64,000 bases of DNA from Lindgomyces ingoldianus (taxonomy: Eukaryota; Ascomycota; Dothideomycetes; Pleosporales; Lindgomycetaceae). Of the stretch, positions 33,800-46,313 are shown in pieces. The notes under the pieces are model-generated. The model was not told the origin of the DNA, did not search any database, and was given only the letters and a program-made list of their open reading frames with translations. Numbering within the stretch: position 1 is the stretch's first letter; each line of letters starts with the position of its first letter. The stretch covers positions 448,100-512,099 of the forward strand of contig NW_022985198.1 of assembly GCF_010093535.1 (NCBI RefSeq), given 5' to 3'. A program made the translations under genes and the position numbers.

Positions 33800-36700
33800 C
33801 CTCTGCTCTTCTAGAACGCTTTTAATGCGTTTAAGCTAATGTTAGGTCTAGGTTCCTATAAGTTCTCCTTAGATAGATAACCTTCCTATTTTATAAGATA
33901 TTCTTATACTCTAACTAAATTCTGTCTCTAGTTAAGTATTTTCTCCACATAGTACACATTATCCCCTATGGCGCGTAGAGTGTCCACAATTAGTTCTAAT
34001 TGCAACTTAAGACGCCCTTTCTGGGTATATAGCTCTAAAAGTGAGACATGGAACACTAGATAAACTTCTTCTAGATTAGGTAGGTCTACTTTGTACGCCT
34101 CTGCGCTAATCTAGGCTACAACTTTCCCTAGTTCTAAGAACTTCTAGTCTAACTTCTTCTTTAGCCTTGTTAATTTTATGTGTCTATTAGAGACTAATAC
34201 CTTGTCTCCTACTTGCAGCTATATATGCTTCTGTTGTTTGTTTGCATACTTCTTTTAATACGCATTTGCAGCAACAATTTTCTGGCGGCATTCTAACTGT
34301 AGAGCAAGTGCTTTCGCGGCAACTCTGTTTGCTATGTGCGATTCCCCCCGACCCAGGGGTTCTCTGGGCCAATCTGGCCCTCTTGGGTTCGCTCTGTGGT
34401 ATGCTTGGAAAGGAGTAACTCCTGTGGTCGCGTGTACGCTATTGTTGTACGCAAACTCTGCTATTAGCAACCACATCGCCTAATTATCTTGTTCTAGGCA
34501 ACAGTAACATCTAAGGTACTGTTCTAGGGTTTAGTTTTGTCTTTCAGTCTGCCCATCTGTCTTAGGATAGTAGGCTGACAAGAGAATTCTTTGCGTGCTA
34601 AGATAGTAATAAAAACTATCCTAGTACTTTAAGTTTATTATTAGCCCTTAATTAAAGACAATGTTCTTTAGAACTCTATAAAGGCAAACAACTTCTCTTA
34701 ACTAAACCTTTACTAGGTCTAAAGCCTCCTAATTAGCTCTAGCTGGCACGTAGTGGGCTATCTTAGTAAGACAGTCCACTATCACAAGGATTGCATTATA
34801 TACTAACCCTAAGTATTTACAAGGGGGCAGCTGCGTTATAAAATCCATCGTGACATCCTGCTAGGGCCTATTAGGCGGTGGCAAAGGGTGAAGGAGCCCA
34901 TATGGGCGGTGTTGTAGAGCCACTAATTGTCTGCACCTTAGGCAGTTATTACAGTACGCCTTTACGTCCTTCCTAAGCCCTTTCTAATTATATTAACACA
35001 TAATCTTTTTAAGCGTCTTTTTTACACTAAAGTAGCCTGCTAATAGGCTGTTATAGCACTTCTAGAACGCTTCTGCCTTCTCTTAGTCTATTATTAAGGT
35101 CTTTCTTCCTGTATTAGCTATAGCATGTTGTTTTAGCTTATTCTAGGGATAAGTGTCTTTGTTAAGGTTCTCTTTGTCCTTTGTTTTACTCTTAGTGTCT
35201 AATAAGTCTGTTTTGTTATAGTCTTCTCTAATACCTAACATAAGGTTCTTATTGTTGTCCTTCTCTAGTTCTTTGCCTATAGCTCTTTTAGGATCTAGCT
35301 GTTTTAGCCCTTGTTCTCTTTTTAAGGCAGTCCTTAGCTAAGCCTAAAGAATTTTAAGAATGTGTAATAGCTATAACTATTAATTCCTTATTATAATCTT
35401 ATTAATTTAAGAGGTCGCGCATGTCTATTACATACACTGCATTCCTCTTCTAGGAAGGCTGTTATAACTCCTTAATATAGTTAAGTCTTCTTAAGGGTCT
35501 ATCTGCTAGGTTTAGCTTCCCTAGACAGTGTGTGATAATAAAATTATATTCTGTCATCCTTTTATAGGCTTAGACTTGCTAGTAGTTTAAGGTTTTAGTT
35601 TCTATAAACTAGCAAAGATTATTGTAGTCTATAAAAAGTTTAAACAGTAGACCCTAAAGGTAATGTTGCTAATGTGCTAAACTTTTATTAATAGCAAGCA
35701 ACTCCTTGTTATAAGTATTATAATTATACTTAGCTTTGCTTATCTTTTTTAAGAAAAAGCTAATTAGCCTCTATTAGGCCCCTCTAGTCTTATCTAAGAC
35801 TAATTAGCTTAAAATGCTATAAATTACACCCCCTAAGGCGTTAACCTTTACCTTAGTTTTCTTATTAGCATTAAAATAAGCTAATATAGAAACCTTAAGG
35901 AATAAGTTTTAGAGCTTTTAGAAGGCTGCTTTGCCTTTAGAACTAATATTAAGCTTCTAACTTTCTTCCTACCTTTACTCTTAACTACCCTTTGCTGCGT
36001 CTAGGCCCTTCTAGGTTAGCTTAGTAAGGGGCAGGGTAATTAGGGAGAAGTTAGCAATAAACTGCCTATAGTAGTTTATAAACCCTATAAAAACGCGAAT
36101 ATCCTAAACAGTCTTTGGCATTAGCTACTCCTAGATTGTCTTAATCCTTAAAGGGTTAACTTTAACTTCTTCTAGGTAAACTATGTACTCTAGGTACTTA
36201 GTCTCCTGTGTGTAAAATTTGCACTTACTAAGTTTTAAGAAAAGCTTTGCTTTATGTAATTTCTGCAGCACCTTCTTAACGCAAACAACTTGTTCCTCTT
36301 CTATGTTAGAATAGACTAGAATATTGTTAAGGTACATAATACACGTTACATTAACTAACCCTGCTAGGGCCTAGTTAATATAAGCCTAGAAAGCTGCAGG
36401 AGCATTAGTAAGACTAAAAGGCACAACCTAGTACTTAAAATAACTATATTAAGTCTAGAATGCTGTCTTCCACTTATCTCCCTTGCAAATATGTAACATA
36501 TAGTACGCATTACAGATATCTAGCTTTGTATACTACTTTGCCTTCCTAAGTCTTTTAAGAGATTCTAAGATAAGTGGCAGTAAGTAATAATTTTTTATTA
36601 TAATCTAGTTTAGGCCTTTATAATCTATATAGAGCTTTAACCCTTTATCTTTCTTCTTTGCAAATAGGATTAGAGCTTCTGTAGAAGACTTAGACCTCTA

Positions 36701-37540
36701 AATCCACCCTCTCTGCAGATAATTATTAATATATTTGTGGAGATGCTGTAACTTATACTCTAACAAGTTATACAGTAGTTAGTAAGGAGGCTTTGTCCCT
36801 TCCTCTAGCTTAATAGCTAGATCCTGCGGGCTATGCAGTGGTACTTCTAACATCTTGTTAGACTTAACCACGTTTGCATATTCTTTGTACTCTGGTCTTA
36901 ACTTAAGCTCCACAGGTCCTAAAGAATCTTTAGTGTTATTAGACAGCACGCTGCAGACGTAGACATTTGTATTAGGACTCTATATAGTTTGCTTAAACTC
37001 TGCTGTGTCTTCTAAGGCCACCTTAGCGTACTTTAGCACACTATAGTCCTTTACGCCCCTAAACAACATACGTCTTGTATAAAAGTTTAGCTTTAGATTA
37101 AACTAATTAATCTAAGGTAAACCTAAATATATTAAGGGTCCCTTTAGGTCTGTCACCACAAATAGCACCTTATAAGTCTGGACCCTTTCTTGGGAGTCCA
37201 CAATCTTCATGTTTGCAACCGTGAAGCCGTAGACAGCGAAGTCCGATCTATTAGGTGCCTTCGGAAAGACACCCAGCAGGGGCTCAATCTCGAGATCCTG
37301 CTCCTTAGCTATTGTAGCAGACAGGACGTTTAATTCAGCTCCTCTGTCTACTACAGCCTAAAGGTCTTCTAATAACCCTATGCTTACTGTCACTAACAAT
37401 AAGGTTAACCTCTTTAGGTATAACAAGTCCTGAAGGTTTCTAAGCTCCTTTTTGTTGCTTACTAGGGCAATATAGGCTAGGAAGAAGAAGCTTAGTTCTT
37501 CTAGCCTTGCCCTTTTCCCTTCTGCTTATTCTTGTTAGAC
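33800..37540 (-). pseudogene. Gypsy-2B pol (PR-RT-RNaseH-IN-chromodomain)
   Basis: A minus-strand reading gives a nearly continuous pol. The protease region is around 37350 (VVDRGAELNVLSA, with DRG for DSG or DTG). RT follows, with IDYKGLN at about 36620, the active site YLNN at 36334-36323, and KFYTQETKYLEY after it. RNase H is at about 35900-35550. The integrase has CNNCLRCRQ, MDFITQLPPC and YYPKTDGQTER, then AEFAYNNSVHATTG at about 34470-34400. A chromodomain lies at about 33960-33800. Many TAG/TAA codons stand for Gln and Trp, so it is inactive, but the stretch 34476-34255 remains open. Confidence 0.9.
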
Positions 37541-38736
37541 TTGTCCTTGTCTTTGTCCTTTGTAGGACAATCTAGGGAAATATGACCTAGCTGCTTGCAA
37601 TTCTAGCAAGTAACCTCTGTCCTGTTAGATTTCTGCCTTCTTCTAGCCCTTTTTTAGCTTAGAGGCCTTCTTTATTCCTTTTTAGGCTTCTTTGGGTCCT
37701 TATTAGCTAGAGGTGAGGTAGAACGCCTCTGTGTTCCCTTCTTCTTTGACTTCAGCCCTTTTCCCTTCTGCAGGCGGCGGTAGGATATGTTGCTCTGCTC
37801 TTCCACCTAAGCTAGCGTCTCTTGCTCACTTTGTAGGATATACGTCAGATCACGCTTAATCTCGTCAGATAGCGCGCTACTAAAGTCTGCTGTTATCCTA
37901 TCTAGGCTCTTCTCATTAACTTCAGTCCACAATGGCCTAAGGTAGGCCAGAAGTTTGGTTAGGGACTAATTAGGTTGTTGTTTGCAGTTCTTTATAGCGT
38001 TATAGGCTACCCTTTTTTGTTCTGCTAGGGTACCTAATGCATTAAGCATCTTGTTTTTAAGATCTTGCTATGTTAGTGACCATAATAGGTTAACAAGCTT
38101 TAAATAGGTGCAGTGTGTCTCCTATAGTAATTGTAGTGTCTTATTGACGTATTGTAGGCTAAAAGAGATCTTCTGCGATTCTTAAGCAAAGCTTAATAGA
38201 CTCTTTTAATAATAGTCCTTATTATCCCTACACCACTGGTTGTAGTCCGCCCTGTTCTTCTTTTCGTATCGGTGCGGCGGTTCGGGACGCGGTAGGTTCG
38301 CTCAGTCTTGGGTAGGTTTCAGTACAATGACGTTTAATGCCTTGGTTGGCAACTCGTTGAGCGCGTCCGTATCGCCTGCCTTAAATCAACAACGGATTTC
38401 CATTATCCTGGCCAGTTCTTGCGCTTCCTGCTGCTCTTGCAGCCAGGCGCGGGCTTCTGCCAAAGCCTGATTCGCGGGGGTGGACTGTGCGTCGCTTGGT
38501 CCCGCACTGGCCCTTCCGACCCCTTCCGGGCCCTGAACGCCTTCTGGATGGCTCGACGAGCCTGATCCATGGGGATTTCCATTGTCCCCTTCACTCATCT
38601 CTTGCTCTGTTCCTCCCTGCGTTGGTGTTGACCCTAGTTGAGTATTACCAGGAGCAGCGGTCTTGGCCGGCTCCTCAGGTGGTCTTTGAGCGCCGGTTGC
38701 ATCCGATTCTCCCCTGGCGTTTCGCTTCGACACCAT
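37541..38736 (-). pseudogene. Gypsy-2B gag
   Basis: The ATG at 38736-38734 opens MVSKRNARGESDATG. The first 117 codons (to 38386) are intact and GC-rich, with a Pro/Gly/Ser-rich N-terminus and a Gln/Ala-rich helix. The frame then continues with stops through the capsid-like part to a zinc knuckle C-x2-C-x4-H-x4-C at 37608-37567, whose Cys and His all survive. Lys-rich tails follow. Gag packages the RNA and forms the virus-like particle. The start is supported by position just downstream of the hidden 5' LTR. Confidence 0.85.
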
Positions 38737-38764
38737 TACGTAGGAATGTTGCCCTCGAGCGGTA

Positions 38765-39134
38765 NNNNNNNNNNNNNNNNNNNNNNNNNNNNNNNNNNNN
38801 NNNNNNNNNNNNNNNNNNNNNNNNNNNNNNNNNNNNNNNNNNNNNNNNNNNNNNNNNNNNNNNNNNNNNNNNNNNNNNNNNNNNNNNNNNNNNNNNNNNN
38901 NNNNNNNNNNNNNNNNNNNNNNNNNNNNNNNNNNNNNNNNNNNNNNNNNNNNNNNNNNNNNNNNNNNNNNNNNNNNNNNNNNNNNNNNNNNNNNNNNNNN
39001 NNNNNNNNNNNNNNNNNNNNNNNNNNNNNNNNNNNNNNNNNNNNNNNNNNNNNNNNNNNNNNNNNNNNNNNNNNNNNNNNNNNNNNNNNNNNNNNNNNNN
39101 NNNNNNNNNNNNNNNNNNNNNNNNNNNNNNNNNN
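38765..39134. other. Assembly gap (370 N)
   Basis: All N. By the nesting model it should contain the end of the Gypsy-2B leader, its 5' LTR (about 201 bp), a target duplication ending in ctcg, and about 190 bp of the Copia-1 3' LTR. That adds up to roughly 400 bp, close to the stated gap. Confidence 0.9.
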
Positions 39135-39165
39135 CTGTCTTGACAGTAGGTGCGCATATCTGACA
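39135..39165 (-). repeat. Copia-1 3' LTR, inner fragment
   Basis: The last 31 bp (ctgtcttgacagtagg to atctgaca) of the LTR split by Gypsy-2B, directly after the gap and followed by the Copia polypurine tract. Confidence 0.88.
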
Positions 39166-42100
39166 CACCCCCTCAGCTTGGACATGCTTCAAGCTGGTTC
39201 CCGATTGCGCAACCTTAGTATGCTTCCAGGGCTTCCATTCTTGCTTCAATCTCTTCCATATCCGCTTCCTAACTAACTATCCTCTCCCTGACGTCAACTA
39301 GCCAAATTTGCTAAAGAAAGCTTGGCCATTTGCTGGCTAGAAGCGCTTTAGTGAGTCCGTCCGCAAGCATCTTGCTAGAGGGGACATAGACAACCTTAAT
39401 TGTTTGTTAAGAGACTTCCTGTTAGAGCTAGTAGTTATAGATGTTGACATGTTAGAGCTTAGTTTAAAGTTAAGATATCTCTTTATTTACTAGTTAGATT
39501 ATCTGCTTATTGTTGCACTAGATTATAATAGTTAAATTAGGCAGCTTAACCTGCAGTTTATTAAAAAGCATTTTTATAAACATAGCTTCCTTAGCAACTT
39601 AGAACAGTGTAAGTAATTCTGCTTCTGTTATTAATGTTGTAACTATATTTTGTTTATTTACTTACTATGCAATTTATCTGCTAAATAGTTAAATAACATA
39701 GCCCTAAAAGCTTTTTTTATTTAGTGTATTATCTATAAATAACACATTACTTACTACTATAAGGTAGTCTTCTTCTCTTAATTAGAGTGCGTACGTCTGT
39801 GTTGCATTTAGGTACAGGATAACTTAATCAGCTGCATCCTAATAGTTAGATGCAGGATTTGTAAGAAACTGTGCAAGGTGTAATGTAGCAAAGGCAATGT
39901 CTAGTCTTATAGTAACTACTGTAAAGAGCAGAGATCTAATCTTCTACTAATATTAATTTACTTTTAATAGAGTTACAAAACTAGATTACAGTATAAGTTT
40001 AATTCTACTTATAAGTGTAGTGTGCTGCAGGTCCTTTCTGTTAGCTAGCCTAGCTATCTTATTAATATATAAGGCCTATAACAGCTAAATTATTTATTAC
40101 TGTTAATTTCTAATAATCTTAACTTCTAGAAACTATTATAGGTCCTTACTTTTTATTAGAGTATACTTCTCTTATAACTAGTCTACTACACGCTGTGCAT
40201 TTGCTTTAGAGCTTTTTTTATACACAATAATAAAGTTATCTATGTAAAAAAAAATATATATATTCTAGCTTTAGTTATGTAGTAGGGTTTATGTAGAATA
40301 GCTAAAAACTTAAGGCCTTTAAAAGTTGTTATAAAATAGTGTTACTAGAGTAAAAAAGAAATTTATAGGCTATATAGTGCTTTTTAAAGCTTTAGTATTA
40401 TACCTAGTTTCTAATAGCTTCTTAGCATCTGCATGTAGATATTACAGTTAATTACTGCATGTATAAATATGTTAGTTATATTATATTATTTAAGCTCTAA
40501 GTTAAAGTGTGCAGATATTACTATTAGCATTTAAAATAAGCGTTTTACTAGGGTAGCAGCGTAGGTATTTTATGTAGTAATGTTTTTTTATTAATTACTA
40601 TAGACTACTAGTTGCGCCTTACATTTTTATAATCTATAGTGCTTGTTAAGCTTATAAGTGTACACCTACATATAATCTAGAATCTGCTGTCTAGCTGCTT
40701 TAATTAGCTTTGTCTAGACCTCTGTCTAGAATTTTATTATCTAATAACTATCTAGGTGTGTTCTTTTAGCTGCCCTAAACATCTTATATAAAAGGTGCTT
40801 CTCTAGTTACTTTTAGGTTAATAGTAAAAGTAGCAGCTAGCTTTTATAAAGTGTCTTTTTTTTAAATAGCATTTTTATTAATGCTGCTTTATTTAGTGTT
40901 TTACTGCTATACTTTCTTACACTTTTAAATCTTATGCTAGCTATAAAGGCTGCAGCCTATAGTATAGTCTTTAACAACTTTATTTAGCTTAGCTTTAGTG
41001 CTGCTTTAGCTATTAACTGCATAAGCAATGCTGCAGGTAGCAGAGTATTTAAAGAAGATAAATAGTTATCTCTAATTTTTCTTTCTTAATAGTAGCCTAG
41101 TAGGTCTACTTTGTTAAAATTTAATATATTATTTATAGTATTATCTTTATAAAACAACTTTATCTTTAGCTAATAACTAAGTGTTAAAAGCTTAATTATT
41201 TTAATATATATAGTAATTTTTTTTTACTATGTTATATATAAAGTTATCTATTAAGTCTTTAGGCTTACTACTAAAAATTAAGTGTTTATTAAAAATAACA
41301 TTATATGTATAGATTACTTTTACTAGCAGTAGTATTTATACACAGTAGATGTTTTATAATTAGTACTTAACTAGATATCTAATTTACGCCTTTAGGTCTA
41401 GCCTCTGTAGCTTAGATTTATTCTAATATGTGTTATTAGTTATTATAAATGCTTTATAGCTATAAGCTTTTAAATATGTAAAGCTTAGCTTTTAAATTAA
41501 CATAATAACTTTATTATTTAAAGCTACTTATATAAAGAAGATCTTGTATAGTGTCTTCTAGTTATTAGCATAGTTTAGCGTCTAATTATATAGGTATACG
41601 CTAGCTCTAGTAATGTATAGCTATACATTTTATAGTAAGTTAGCATTTAGTTATATAGCCTATAACTTTTTCTTATTTACACCTTTTAAGCGTTTAGCTC
41701 TTCTGTTCTAGGCTTATATATCTAGTGCTAAAGGCTTAACAGTTATTTTATGCAATGCTAGCTAGCATTCTACCTCTAGTTTTACTATTATAATCTTATT
41801 ATTAGCTTTAATAACTTTTACAGTAATGTTATAATAGTTCTTTAAAAAAAAATTATAAAAGCTTTAATAATTAATTTAGCAGGCCTGTTATCTTTAAAGT
41901 AAAGGTTCTACTAGAGGCTAGAATACTTGTTAGTAATTAGCATTTAACTCTACTCTTTTATAATGCTTTATGCTTTATATGCATAAAAATTAATTAATAG
42001 TCTTTTACTAGGTCTACTATTACTAATTTACAGTGTGCAGCTAATTTATTATTATATTTTAGCTCTACTATATAAGTTATATTAAACTGTTGTAATTCCT

Positions 42101-43914
42101 TTAATTTACACCCCTTTAGCTTACTATATAAGGTGTTAAAGTGTAGCTAGTCTAGGGTGTCCTAGACGCTTATGCTATAGCTCTACTAATGCCTTTTATA
42201 GACTATATTTAGTTCTTATGTTAATTATGTGTGTATAATATAAGCCTTTTTATAGTAGATAGTACTCTAACACTTATTAGCTATAGATCTTTATAAGATT
42301 TTTAATTATTATCCTGTCTAGGGCCTTTAAAGCAGTTAGCTTTGCTTATATGTTCTACTAGATTCCTTTCTGTTACAGTAGGCAGAACAAGACTAGGTTG
42401 CACAGCAGGTCTAGGCACAGTGCAGTGTTATGTAGTATAAGACTGTATGCTTAACTATATGTTCTATGCTTACTTTTTAAGCTTAGTGTAATTAATTTAT
42501 AGCTTTAAATCTATATATAAAAGTTTTTAGACTAGATAAAGTCTTTTAGTATTAGTAAATAATAGTTATAAATTTAATTAAAATTATTTATAATATAGCA
42601 TATTAAGCCTAAGTTAAGAATAAATAATTCTCTTAGTAGATATCTGTTCTAGTTTAAATTAACTATAGCTAGTAATGTAGCTGCCTTAACTTTTAATACT
42701 TTCTAGCTTTTAAGTTAGTCTTCTTATATCTCTAGTGTAGGTGTATGTAAACTTTTTAAAATTAGTATTTTTAAATTATGTCTATGCTGCTTTTTAAGTA
42801 GGCCTTAAAATTTTAAGTTGTGCTTACACTTTAATACTATAAGCTCTTTAACTTTTTTATTTAGTATCTACTAGTCTAGTGCTCTGTCTAGATAGACATA
42901 GAAGCAGTCCTTTAGTGCATAGATGTGTCTACATATAAGACATTTAGTGCCTTCTGTTTTAGCAGGTTTCTAGCTTAAAAATAACTTTTTATTATCTTTT
43001 TAATAACATTAATGTTAAGGTTTATTTTATTTTCTTAATATTATAACTTCTGCACTATAAGCGTCTCTATTTATGCCTTAAGTAGTTTTTCTACTTTTAG
43101 TAAGGTATAACAAGTTATCTATTATAAAGGCAGCTTTATGCTTTTCTATATATATTAGATAATTTAATATTATATATTTTTAAAAGCACTTTATTATTTT
43201 TTTTTAATTTATGTTTAGTGTAAACTGTCTACTTTTCTAAAAAGTTATAGACTAATAAAGGGCAACTTTATTTATAGTAGTTAGAAAGTCCTTTATAACA
43301 GCATTAAACTATGTTGTTTTTAGAACATTTTATGTCTCTACTTCTATAGCAGCGTAATTATACTCTACTAGCTACAGGTTTTATATGCTTATGTTTCTTA
43401 GCAGCTTTAAAAATACATTATATTAGTTGCGCACATGTTTTTGTTTAAATTAGTTATTAACACTTACTATAGCTTTAAAGTTTATAATCTACTATCTAAG
43501 TAGTTAATCTAGGGAACAGCATGTACGCTGCAGATGCAGGCTAACTGTTAACTAGATAAAGATAATAATCTGTTAGAAGCTTAATTACTCTCTTTTATAA
43601 TTATATTTATTACTCTTGTACTTATTAGCCTTAATCTTATAGTATTTAATAGCTTCTTTAAAGGCTCTAACACTACTTATTAATAGCTTGTTTATGTGCG
43701 TAGGCGTTTTAACATTAAAGGCTAGTAAAAACTTAGCTATTAGCGGCATCTCTAGAGCTCTTAGTTTGGAGATCATTTGGATGGTTAACTTAGGATCCAC
43801 TTGCGGCCAGATGCTGTGCGCTACACATCTCAATTGCAGCTGCATCATCCAGGCTCTGTAGTCGGTGTGGTCTCGAAGGACGACTGTCGCGTCTTGAGGA
43901 GGCTGGGTGGCCAT
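39166..43914 (-). pseudogene. Copia-1 gag-pol relic
   Basis: The minus strand from ATG 43914 reads MATQPPQDATVVLRDHTDYR, a typical Copia gag start, and stays open to 43585. Further down are heavily RIPed integrase and RT. The RT active site is YIDN at 40246-40235, followed by FIIVYKK, which identifies the standard Copia RT (YVDD). The RNase H end near 39380-39300 reads MLADGLTKALLASKW, the canonical Copia C-terminus. Only the two ends are clean; the middle (about 39450-43700) is saturated with RIP. Confidence 0.88.
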
Positions 43915-43946
43915 TTTGTATTAATGGAGGCACTAAGACTCTTAAT

Positions 43947-44236
43947 TGTTAGATTAAAGCACTGTTTCTAGGCTTCCTAAGATAAATAATAGGTTTAGAT
44001 GTGATGTATAGGATGATTGTTAATTGTGTTAATTTATTAATCCTTTTTCTGCTCTACTTGTGTTGCTCAGCTTTTGTTTTTCTGATCTAAGTCCCTTGCG
44101 CACTAGCCCTATGCGCGACTAGCTTGCAAAATGCAGCAATTTGCAGCAACATACTGTTCGAGCTTATTGCTCGTACTATGTAGCAGCTTTCGTCAAACGT
44201 TCCTCCTGTCTTGACAATAGGTGCGCATATCTGACA
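43947..44236 (-). repeat. 5' LTR of Copia-1
   Basis: 290 bp. The inner end (TGTTAGATTAAAG) is RIPed and the outer end (gttcgagcttattgctcg to ctgaca) is clean. It has only three 10-bp tandem units (44125-44154). Confidence 0.93.
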
Positions 44237-44265
44237 ACTGGTCTAGGACTAGTCTAAACTAAAAC
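44237..44265. repeat. 22-bp tandem array, right remnant
   Basis: actggtctaggactagtcta: the last unit of the array, separated from the rest by Copia-1. Confidence 0.75.
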
Positions 44266-44386
44266 TAACGTTAAGGAAATTAATCTTAGCCCTAATATAG
44301 ACTAAAACTTAAACAAAAGCTATAAATATTCTACATAGACAAAAACATAGAAGTAACTAAGATTGTATTTAGAACATGTTTAGATG

Positions 44387-44564
44387 TTGTCGCGTATACT
44401 AAGAGCCTTAGCTGGAGCTCAGAGCCTGGGACGCGGCTTAGGATCTGGAGATATTATGTTCCAAAGCTCGGTGTATATAAGGAGAGCCTCCAGCTCTCTT
44501 AGATAGCAGAGTCACTTCATTCGATCTTCTGAACAGCTACTACCAGGCTATTTTATCCTCCACA
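44387..44564 (+). repeat. Solo LTR of an otherwise unseen family
   Basis: 178 bp, TGTCGCG to CTCCACA, flanked by gatgt on both sides (44382-44386 and 44565-44569). It contains a TATA box (gtatataagg at about 44473), is GC-rich and shows no RIP within a RIPed context. No other copy is present in the window. Confidence 0.85.
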
Positions 44565-44821
44565 GATGTACTATATAGATTGTTTACTATCTAAATTCTT
44601 AAGTAAATAAGTAGAAGAAGTAGTTACTTATAAAGTAAAGAAAAAGCTTACAGCTTAGATTTACTATTATACAGCTCTTTTTTATAAAGTTATTAGCACT
44701 ATATATTTATGTTTTATACTTTATAGTTACACTTACTTGCTTTTTTATTTTCTGCCTTATATATATTATAAGGCTTTTTATGCTATAGCTGTAACGATCC
44801 TCATGAATCGTTCCATCTCGG

Positions 44822-45161
44822 TGTTAGATTGAAGCACTGTTTCTGGGCTTCCTGAGATGAATGATGGGTTTGGATATGATGTATGGGATGATGATTGATT
44901 GTATTGGTTTATCGATCCTTTTTCTGCTCTACTCGTGTTGCTCGGCTTTTGTTTTTCCGATCCGAGTCCCTCGCGCACTTGCCCTATGCGCGACCAGCTT
45001 GCAACATGCTGCAATTTGCTGTAAAATGCTGCAACATGCTGCAATTTGCTGCAACATGCTGCAAAATGCTGCAAAATACTGTTCGAGCTTATTGCTCGTA
45101 CTATGTAGCAGCTTTCGTCAAACGTTCCTCCTGTCTTGACAGTAGGTGCGCATATCTGATA
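44822..45161 (-). repeat. Solo LTR of Copia-1 family inside TRIM-A2 LTR
   Basis: 340 bp, TGTTAGATTGAAG to ATCTGATA, flanked by ctcgg (44817-44821 and 45162-45166). Clean of RIP. It carries eight 10-bp units (45001-45080), the longest tract of the three complete family LTRs. Confidence 0.93.
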
Positions 45162-45537
45162 CTCGGATGGCCTGGAAGGCCCCCGTATCGGCCCCGACCC
45201 CGACCTGGCCCCAACCCCTGCTGTTGCCCCTATTCCCTCATGTGTTTAGTCGCACCTCGCTCCTGTAGCTAGCTTAGTAGTTTTCTAATATCCTTTTGTA
45301 CAAGGCCTATAGGTGTTAATAGCATTCCCAGGTTTAGAGTCCCCACGCACTTCTATATGCCTCTAAGTAGATTCCTACTGCATTTAGACCTATTGTCTTG
45401 CCTGTGCTGTTACATTATATTAAAAAACTTACTTTTGCTAGTAACAGCCTTATTATAATATTACACTAATTATTTGTTTAACTACGTTTAAGCTCTAAGA
45501 CGTGTCTAATTTAGTTTAGGTTATAATACTTACACAC

Positions 45538-45721
45538 TGTAACGGCGCGTACCGCGTCACATGCTCTGCAGCATCAGCTCCCTCGCTTGCGCGACAAGTA
45601 GCGCCTTGGCAAGGAGCACACATGTATATTTAAACTCGCAGAGCAGCTCCTCTGCTCCTTAGTTTAATCTAGTTGAGTTACACCACCTCTTGCTTGTAGC
45701 TTGAGCATACCGACCGTGACA
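45538..45721 (+). repeat. Solo LTR of another unseen family inside TRIM-A2
   Basis: 184 bp, TGTAACGGCGCG to CGTGACA, flanked by cacac (45533-45537 and 45722-45726). Comparison with TRIM-A1 confirms it is an insertion. TATA-like tatattta at about 45624. Clean of RIP. Confidence 0.9.
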
Positions 45722-46313
45722 CACACTGTTATATTAAACTATTTAGTTTATAGACTAGATCCTATTAACCTTTAGTTAACTAAAGCCTTTAGGTTTAGAA
45801 CTTCCTATTCCTATGTAATTAGAATTGCCTTTAGAAAAGTTGTAAAAAATGCGCTAAGGTAGAAACTTAGAGACTACTAATAACTTATTAGAATTAGAGG
45901 CAACTGCTAATTTCTAACTAACCACCCCCTAACTCTAGAGTTAAATACGCTCTAGCTAAGCTATACCCTACTTAATTTAGAGTTAATGCATAGCAACATG
46001 TTCTACTAGACCTTAATTAATTACTAAATTACCTCTAATAATGCCTTAAATTATTACTACTACCTTATAGTAAGAGACCTTTAAGGCACTTCTAACAACA
46101 CTTAAATGTTACTACTTTAAACGTACAACTAAAATTAATAACTGCATGCGTAGCGTTTAGTTTAGAGGACACTGCTAGCAGTGTAAAGGAATACTTAGCA
46201 AGGACACCTAGCTAAATTAGACTAGTTTTAGTTTAAAGATGTAGAGGATATAACAGCAATAATTTAAACTATAACTACTAATAGAGACTATTAGTCTACA
46301 GAGGGGGGGGTAG

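Larger units (their letters stand above)
31491..38764 (-). mobile_element. Gypsy-2B chromovirus nested in Copia-1
   Basis: The 3' LTR is at 31491-31691. The body runs to a gag start at 38736, and the 5' LTR is hidden in the 370-bp gap that follows. It encodes gag and pol on the minus strand and a separate spliced ORF on the plus strand between chromodomain and 3' LTR. RIP is moderate and uneven: the gag 5' end and the 3' region are nearly clean while RT and RNase H are RIPed. Confidence 0.9.
31377..44236 (-). mobile_element. Copia-1 LTR retrotransposon with nested Gypsy-2B
   Basis: The duplication actgg (31372-31376 and 44237-44241) defines the element. Its 5' LTR is 43947-44236 and its 3' LTR is split into 31377-31490 and 39135-39165 by Gypsy-2B. 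The interior, 39166-43946, reads on the minus strand as gag, integrase, RT, RNase H in Copia order. A polypurine tract (minus strand, about 39178-39166) precedes the 3' LTR. Confidence 0.92.

Noticed and set aside
38487..39276. Long ORFs running through the N gap
   Set aside because: Their length comes from undefined residues; only the minus-strand gag frame up to 38736 is real.
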